64,000 nucleotides of DNA from the NCBI RefSeq assembly GCF_030272615.1, contig NC_081410.1:127023140-127087139 (forward strand), in the 5' to 3' direction. The notes beneath the pieces are model-generated. The model was given only the letters and a program-made list of their open reading frames with translations. It was not told the origin of the DNA and ran no database searches. Position numbers and translations under genes: made by a program. The stretch is from Cryptomeria japonica (lineage: Eukaryota; Streptophyta; Pinopsida; Cupressales; Cupressaceae). Shown here piece after piece: positions 57,180 to 64,000 of the stretch; position 1 is the stretch's first letter; each line of letters starts with the position of its first letter.

Positions 57180-59133
57180 TGAATTGTTTTTTAGGGTATT
57201 TTATCCTTAATAATGATGGCATTTACTACATTGTCCTATGTGTGCGCATAATTTACCTTTTCTTTTCCCTTGTCATCTTGTGTATTTGAAGTTCCACCCT
57301 TTTCATAGTTAGGGAGTGTATTTTTGAAGGCTAAATGTGATTCATTTGTTTTGTGGACATCCACTATGATAACCTCATTATCAATTAAATCTTGGATAAG
57401 ATATTTTAGCCTTTGATAATAATTAGTTTGATGTCCCTTGTTTCTATGAAAATCACAAAAATGGTTGTCATTCCACCAACTAGGCTTAATCTTGGGCTTG
57501 AATTCTCTTGCTTCTAGTAATGTGATTAACTTGTTTGCAAGAAGCGTTTTCAAAGCCAATTCCAATGGTTCTCCAATGTTGGTAAACTTTCTGTGAGATT
57601 TGGAAAAGAAAGGCTTTGGTTTATTGTTATCTTGGTTATTCACTGTTGTTCGACTTGAGAGATTGAAAATAGGTTGTTGTGGTTTAACACTGTTGTTATT
57701 AGGTACTCCCTCATTAGCAACATTTTTGTTCTTTGTCCAAAATTTTGGTTTATCATTATTTTTATGGTTGTTGTTGTTGTTGTTGTTATTGTTGTTGTTG
57801 TTGTAGAGTTTCAACTCTCCTTTCTTGACCATAGTGTCCTCTATTTTTAAACCATTTTCAATCATCTTTGCAAAACTAGGAGGACATTGTAATTTGAGTG
57901 CATAGCTCATTTCACTGGTAAGATTGTCAATGAAGATGTCCATTTTCTCTTGATCTGGCACTAGTTTAGGGTACCTATTAAACAATCATCTCCATCATTG
58001 TAGAAAGACCATGAAAGATTCCCCATTCTTTTGTTTGATGTTACACAAATCCAACATTGTTATCTTGTGTTGTATATCATATGTATTGTGAAATGACCTT
58101 GTTCACAAGCTTCCCAAATGATCTAATCCCAGGTGGTAATTTAAAGAACCATTCCATTAATTGTCCACTCAAACTTCTAGGAAATAAATACATGAGAAAA
58201 GTTTCATTGTGTGCAAATTCCATACTCACATTGGTACAAAATTCCCTAATGTGATCTTGAGGATCCGTTTTCCCATCATATTTATCTTAATTTGGTATCT
58301 CACAATGTTGTGGGAGTCGTATCATGTTCAAACTTTTGTCAAAAGGATATGGGCAGATATCCTCCAAGGAGTATCTTTTAGAACTTTTTCCATTCTGCAT
58401 ATCATGTATCTGTTGTTGCAAAGTTTGCATTTGTTGAGTAAGAGTTAAAAGAGGATTGTCAACACGGGTTCTTCTTGTGTCTCCATGATTTCTTGTGTCA
58501 CCATGATCTCTTCTTGTTTCATCTTGGTTCCTTGTGATATCCTCATGGTTTCTAGTTGTATCCTCATGGTTTGTAGTTGTATCATCATGGTACCCTTTAG
58601 CATCACTATTCACTTGATTTATGTTTCTGTCATCTTGGTCTTTTTTGTGTTGAGTATGACTCGAATCGACATCTTGTCTCAGGAATTCTAGATCAAAACT
58701 TTGAGGTAATTTAGCCCCTGATTTTCCCAACATCAAAAAGTATTTTTATTTTTGTGTTTCTAACATTCTTTCCATCATTTTGTCAAATTTAGGATCTTGT
58801 TGAAGTTCTCTAATGGTCACATTAATTTCTTCCTCTTCTTTATCTGAGTATCCAAATTGATGGTAAGCAGGATTTTCCTCCTCCATTTATTGTTGTTGTT
58901 TCAATTGCTCATGTTCAGCTCTAGTCCAAAATGACATTGAATGTTGTCGATGTGTCTCAATAGGTAATCAATTGTTCAGGTAAATACGATAAGTTTATTC
59001 TACCACCTTTATTGGTACGTTGAGATAAAGTGTCTCTTTGTTGAAAAGCACGTGCTTGCAAGGTTTCTTCATCAAACTCAGTTCCACAACCATGTAGATA
59101 GTTACGAAAATGGTGTAGGAATATGCGATGCAT
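57180..59133 (-). pseudogene. Tat element gag
   Basis: Starts MHRIFLHHFRNYLHGCGTEF (ATG at 59133). Continues in pieces through MEEENPAYHQFGYSDKEEEE and MMLGKSGAKLPQSFDLEFLR (58736-58287), which includes Asp/Thr/His-rich repeats of the NHEDTTRNHEDITRN type. The retrotransposon gag domain follows (LMEWFFKLPPGIRSFGKLVN, about 58170-58060). The C-terminal part (57985-57236) has a run of 12 Asn and the knuckle CDFHRNKGHQTNYYQRLK, where the last Cys of the expected CHHC pattern is Tyr. At least four stops or frameshifts are present. Confidence 0.85.
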
Positions 59134-61208
59134 CAATAAAATTTTTGTGGTTTATGTATAGAAACCTTCTCTTTTTCAAGAGTTCTTTATAACTAAGTTT
59201 CCTCTTTTTGAGATGACACAAAATGGTCATACAGGTATTGTGATAATTTGAAATTTTTAATCTTAATGAGAGTGCAAATTTTGTGAGATTTTGATATAAC
59301 CAAGTTCAAAGAGGAACAATATATCCAATGCAAAGAACAAGGTTATTTTGATCAAGCTTTGTAGTTTTGTGATAAAGGATGATATATCCTGATGAGAAAC
59401 TATGTTTGTAAGCTCAATTTATCAAAGATAAGCGATAATGCACTTTAGAATGTTGAATCTAAAACTTGTTGAGATCAATACTTATATAAAACCTTAAGTG
59501 TGATCTATCTTTTATGCTGAAAATACTCAAGAATCTTGTTTGTTTGACTAGTTATGAAATTTGTGACAATTAAAATGTGATCTTGTCGAAAATGGGTATC
59601 CAAATCTATTTTCAAAATTTTCTGATGACATGTAGGATTGTGTGTATGTGCTATAGTATTATGCAAATACGCTAGACTGCATTCTAAAAGTGCTATTGTT
59701 TCTTGCACGGGCGCTAAATTATGTTGTAAATGCGCTAATGTTTTGCAAATGCGCTAAAGAACTACACAAATGCACCCAAAAGTGTTGTTTATGCACTACA
59801 TTATTGTTTAAATGTGGTGCAAAATGTTTCAAATGCATTGTTCTGCATTTTAAATGCGTGATTTTATGTTTTCTCTACAAAAATTTTCAATTTTTTGTTG
59901 TTTTCAAAAAGGGATGATTTTTTTATTTTGACTTGAGAATGTATTACAAACACAACAAATACAATGTTTGGAAAAATAGAACTGAAAAGACAAGCACAAC
60001 TCTTATGGCAGGCCAAGACAATAGTTGTTCAATCTCACATGGGTTTCCCCAAGGCTACACTATTCAAAGAAGATACTTAGATGTGTGACCCCACTGGCTC
60101 CACTCCACGAGAATCACTTCTCTAAGGCAGCCAAGCATAAGTTCCCATGAAAACTCCTCGTGGCAAAATTTGTATCTCTACTAAGAACTATATGTGTGTG
60201 AGTCTCATCAGAGGTCTGACCTCTTGTACCAACAACTAGAAGGATTTTGGCTTCTATACAAGAGAGTGTTTAGTAAGGGCATCCGGTCGAGTGGCCATAC
60301 ATGTGGTGTGTTACGCTCCATTAAGGAAGGCCTCCTAGCCTATAGAGGTTGCGCTTTATAGGGTTTAAGGGGAGTCATAACATCAGTATGGACTAATCAA
60401 CACTCGTTGCCTATTAATTTTGTTACAAACACAATTTATTTATAGTGGTTTAGAAGAGATTTTCTTTAAACCGTTGCTACTTGGGTCATTCCCTCTCACT
60501 GGCCCTATTGGCAACTCATAAGGTAGGCCCTCTAAAGGTTACACATTTAAAATGGCTCTGGTTTTCTGATCACTTGGTTAAGGTGAGAGCATAATAACCT
60601 ACCACTTTTCAAGCATAGTGAACACTTGATTAATTAACCTTCTAGATTAGTCTAAATGCAACTATTTAAAGAAGACACAAATGCAAGTTGCATGATGTTA
60701 ATTAACCTCCTATTTAAGTTATGTGGAGCAAAAATGATTAATTACTGAATCCCTAGTTAAACTAGATGTCAAAATGCATGAAAAATGCTTGCAAAACCAC
60801 CAATTAGATGTTTGAAAGATTTTATCTTCGATGGTCAAAAGGCTGCAAGTGTTAGTCAAACAACTTGTTTTGAATTTTTTTAAAAATTGTTAGAACAAAT
60901 ATGCTAAAACTAATTGCAAATGCATTATCTAAATTAACAAATGTGCTATCCTAATCTTCACATGTGCTACCCTAATCTTCAAATGCACTAAACTGCGTTA
61001 CATATGCATGAAAATGTAATAAATGCATTATTAAATCTAGCAAATGTGTTATTAAACTTAACAAATGCGCTACTGGATATTGCAAATGCGCTACAGAAAG
61101 AAACAAATGCACTAAAAGGCGTTACAAATGTGTTAAAAAGATAAACAAATGCACTACTCTGCTAAACCTACGAGAATGAAAGACAAAAGATAGAAAGTGT
61201 GAGGCCTC
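59134..61208 (-). other. Leader of the Tat element with spaced-word arrays
   Basis: Non-coding. The words caaatgcgcta / aaatgcactac recur every 20-30 bp at about 59650-59870 and 60900-61170 on the plus strand. The middle (59980-60650) is less AT-rich and unrepeated. No ORF upstream of gag is supported. Confidence 0.6.
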
Positions 61209-61227
61209 GGCCCCACTGTGGGCACCA
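61209..61227 (-). other. Primer-binding site of the Tat element
   Basis: Minus strand TGGTGCCCACAGTGGGGCC, five bases inside the LTR end. It resembles the TTGGCGCCCACCGTGGGGC-type sites of many plant gypsy elements. The tRNA is not assigned. Confidence 0.75.
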
Positions 61228-61232
61228 AAATG

Positions 61233-61977
61233 TGTAACCTAGAAATATTTCAAGAAAATACCTACAAGACTTTGTTAGTCTCATAATAATATAAACCTAC
61301 AGGAGATTCCAAAATTACCAATGAAACATTTAAAAAAAAAATACTTCAAATAGAAAACCTCAACTGACTGTCTCATTGTGTCCTATCATCTTTGGTCTTG
61401 GTTGCAGATGTTGCTCTCATATTGCACTAGTTGTAGCTTCCAAGATGATAAATGATGAATGGACTGTTTGATAATTGGATGTTTGGTATGCAAGCTAAAT
61501 GATTGTGTAAAACTATATGAAAAAATGATTAAACTAAAATGCCAAAGGCACACTATAAATTTCTAAAATGCTTGGATGCTAAAAACTCACGTGAATGCAA
61601 GATAGCTCCTAGATGACTATTAGCTCTATAATTCTTAGGAAATACCCTTTTTATAGATTCTCATGAGAAAAAATCCCATGTGGTAGAGATCAACGGTTGA
61701 GATTAAATCTTGCAAGATTGATGGCTATGCATAGATTGGTTGGAATGTGAGAGAAAAAGGAGGAAGATGTTCCTCCTACACATGCAAGATGGAGGAAAAG
61801 ATGGAAGGAGAAGCCAAGTGTCAGAAGGTTCACCTTGACTAGAGTTGAAGACTTGAGAGAATATAGGATGGTTGGAGAAGATTTAGGGATGTTGAGACAA
61901 GTAGACTCAACTTCCTCCAAAGATGTAGGGAGGTTGGAAAAAATATAGAAGAATTGAAAATGTGTGTACGTACACTG
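61233..61977 (-). repeat. 5' LTR of the Tat element, truncated
   Basis: Collinear with 44063-44805 of the other LTR, including the minus-strand TATA box (61648-61655). Homology stops abruptly after gtgtgtacgtacac at about 61977, where unrelated sequence begins. About 400 bp of the LTR are therefore missing or displaced. Confidence 0.88.
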
Positions 61978-62500
61978 ATGTCATGGAAATGGGGACAAGG
62001 AAACAACAAAGTTCAATGTTAATAAGTTAGTTTCAACCATAAAACCAAAACAAAGAACTAAAAACCATTCCAAACATATCAAAAGAGAATTAAAAAACAT
62101 GAAAGAAATTTAACAAAACAAAAGAAAGGAGAAGAGCCTCCCTAAGATGCTTCCATGATGCCTTTTGATGCTCCTCCCTTGTTTCTCCCCTCTCCAAGTC
62201 CCAAATGAGTGTAGCTCTCAGCTTTTAGCACTAGCCATGGATGTCATATGGAGATTCAAGATGGTTGAATATGATAAACAAATGTTATGCAAGTGTAGAT
62301 AGTGATGCTATGAAAAAGCTCTATGCTAATACCAGTATAGCAATAATACTCTAATTCTTCCTTCTTTTCTTGAGGAGAAGGGTTCTATTTATAGAAGAAA
62401 TGGGGAAATGAAGGGTTAAGATTGAGCAATCTTAACAAGGGTTAGGATTGAAAGATATTCAATCCATGTGAGACTTTAAACCCAATCCCATGTTGACAAG
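61978..62500 (-). mobile_element. LTR-like fragment with TATA box
   Basis: It contains ggttctatttatagaag, a minus-strand TATAAATA box at 62386-62393, and a purine/pyrimidine layout like plant LTRs. Bounded by the truncated Tat LTR and a copia LTR, it is probably a piece of a third element. No ends can be defined. Confidence 0.35.
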
Positions 62501-63986
62501 TGATAGATTTGATACTTAATATAAGTACAGATCCAATAGCCAACAAGATGAGAGGGGAGGGGGTGAATCATACAAACTTAATCGTCCATAAAAACACCAG
62601 ATTCAACCTCGGTAACATGTATATCAGTAATATAACCAAAATTGTCAAACATGCAAACTCAAAAGCATATGAACATCATAAACCTCATAACACCAGATTT
62701 AACGTGGAAACCCAAATAGGGAAAAACCACTGTGGGATTTCAGACCCACTAAGAAATATACTCTTCTAGAGTATGCTCGGTTAAAATCAAATACTGTTAA
62801 AGATTACAAACACATTGCTAGATGTGACCTAGTTAAGGGATTTCCCTCAGATCTGTTAGGATCTTCCCTTTGTTAGAAGTGACCTTGTTAAAGGATTTCA
62901 AACATTCAATCAAAATGTCACCTTGCTAGAGGGTTTTACAAATAAGACTGTTAAGTCCACTTGGTAAAGAGATTTTTTGTCACTTTCACAAAATAACAGT
63001 AATAAAATCTATCTGCAACTTCACATCTAAAATGCTAAAGCATATTCCTATTTGTTCAATACAATCTAGACATAGAACTAATCTTGTCTATCTGCTAGGC
63101 TTCTATACTCTGTTATTCTAACAGGTCTTCAAGCTTTTGTGCTCGATAATCACTATGTAGCATCCCTGTGCATACACTTGCCCGCATATATTGTTTATCA
63201 TCAGTCTCATATTTATAAATAATCAGGTAACCGCTTAATTTCCTTGATCATATTTCCCATGATCAATCATAGCCATCAGATCTTCAATCTTGTCCAGGGT
63301 CAGTGCATCTTTCGATCCGAAAATGTTTTACCCCGCCTTGGAACTTGCATAATAGTCTTCGAAATTGTGCTAGGGTATTGCGGTTCAATCTGAGTTGTAG
63401 ATCTTCATGCCGACTTTTCATTGCCTTAGATTTTTTAACAAACTTTATTCACGGCTCACCAATCATTGATCAGTTCCAGCTCATCAACTTCCTTCATTAA
63501 ATACCGCATGTAAACATTTAATGCATTCTGTTATAGCTCAGTTACAACTCGGTAACAACTCGGTGAATACTAAACTTCACTCGGTAGACATTCCGCCTTC
63601 ATTAACCGATAGTGATAACCTTAGGGTTTACTGACTAGGTTATTTGCTTGATAACATAGTATAGTATTAACCTTTACATTTACAACATATGTATGATGTT
63701 AAAACAATCTAAAACATCATGATCTCATCATTGTCTGACTCGGTACTAGTTGCCCATTGAATACATTATTCTTCCCCTTATTCATCATATTATTTCCTGT
63801 GTCTTTTACTAACATCTTTATAATCTTCATATCATACTTCTCAAGATATGGCAACATCATACTGAATTAGAAAATCAATTTCTTGACATCAATGACAAAA
63901 TAATAATATCAAGACAGTAAACATCTTTAATCAGTTATATCCATAATCATCAACAACCTTCTCAATATCCTTATGAAATGCCAACA
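62501..63986 (-). mobile_element. Ty1/copia LTR, internal region continuing off the window
   Basis: On the minus strand it starts TGTTGGCATTTCATAAGG at 63986 and has gtcattgatgtcaa near 63885, a TATA box (plus 63210-63217) and tgattcaccccctcccct near its 3' end. It probably ends at TCTATCA (plus 62501). The bases beyond it (minus AATGAAAGAT) fit a degenerate polypurine tract, so this is likely the 3' LTR of an element extending to the right. Flanks give no TSD, which agrees. Confidence 0.65.
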
Positions 63987-64000
63987 ATCTTTCATTGTCT

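Larger units (their letters stand above)
44063..61977 (-). mobile_element. Tat-lineage Ty3/gypsy retrotransposon with antisense PMD ORF
   Basis: LTRs at 44063-45209 (3' LTR in element sense) and 61233-61977 (5' LTR, truncated) share TGTAACCTrGAAATATTTCA and continuing homology. The PBS is at 61209-61227 and the PPT at 45210-45223. On the minus strand the order is gag (59133-57180), protease (about 55912-55081), RT, gypsy RNase H, a second archaeal-type RNase H, and integrase (ending about 50155). The dual RNase H defines the Tat lineage. An antisense ORF of plant-mobile-domain type lies at 46215-48124 on the plus strand. A solo copia LTR (55918-57122) interrupts the protease region. It is decayed throughout. 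Confidence 0.93.

Noticed and set aside
57771-57806. GTT microsatellite as an independent repeat feature
   Set aside because: It encodes the poly-Asn run of the Tat gag on the minus strand, so it is explained by that frame.

Overview
This looks like nuclear DNA from a large, repeat-rich seed-plant genome. It has spliced gene structure, AT-rich spacers and many nested plant-type retroelements. The one recognisable host gene is a SABATH-family methyltransferase with short introns. A gymnosperm such as a conifer is my inference from overall character; nothing in the window proves it. I saw no tRNA, rRNA, CRISPR array or bacterial-style operon.

Layout. 1-4.25 kb: a minus-strand retroelement-like repeat with an ORF whose N-terminus resembles the histone H3 tail. 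4.3-5.09 kb: end of a Ty1/copia LTR. 5.09-8.81 kb: minus-strand Ty3/gypsy gag-pol, truncated at both ends. 8.81-11.27 kb: 3' part of a Ty1/copia element. 12.2-14.9 kb: second copy of the first repeat family, carrying a MITE. 16.25-17.39 kb: a retroposed pseudogene with poly(A) tail and 13-bp target duplication. 18.4-20.5 kb: a repeat holding a solo LTR; its inverted partner is at 41.5-44.06 kb. 20.6-21.4 kb: a local tandem duplication. 21.8-23.2 kb: SABATH gene, probably broken. 23.73-33.14 kb: a complete LTR retrotransposon (1.5-kb LTRs, TSD GTAAT) with no recognisable pol and one long Pro/Ser-rich protein. 34.18-37.79 kb: 5'-truncated LINE. 44.06-61.98 kb: a Tat-lineage Ty3/gypsy element on the minus strand, with dual RNase H, an antisense plant-mobile-domain ORF, and a solo copia LTR inserted in its protease region. 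61.98-64 kb: further nested LTR fragments running off the window.

Nearly all coding sequence is mobile-element coding sequence, mostly decayed. Three observations stand out. First, an H3-tail-like ORF has its own TATA box and a candidate 5'UTR intron. Second, the Tat element carries, antisense, a decayed ORF combining a plant mobile domain, an acidic/RGG stretch and a coiled coil. Third, the pol-less 9.4-kb element and the Tat element share a 3'-end signal (a 13-mer, a spacer of about 20 nt, then a 19-mer holding the polypurine tract), which suggests trans-mobilisation by Tat-type machinery.

All alignments were made by eye. Boundaries with perfect target-site duplications are firm; others are approximate.
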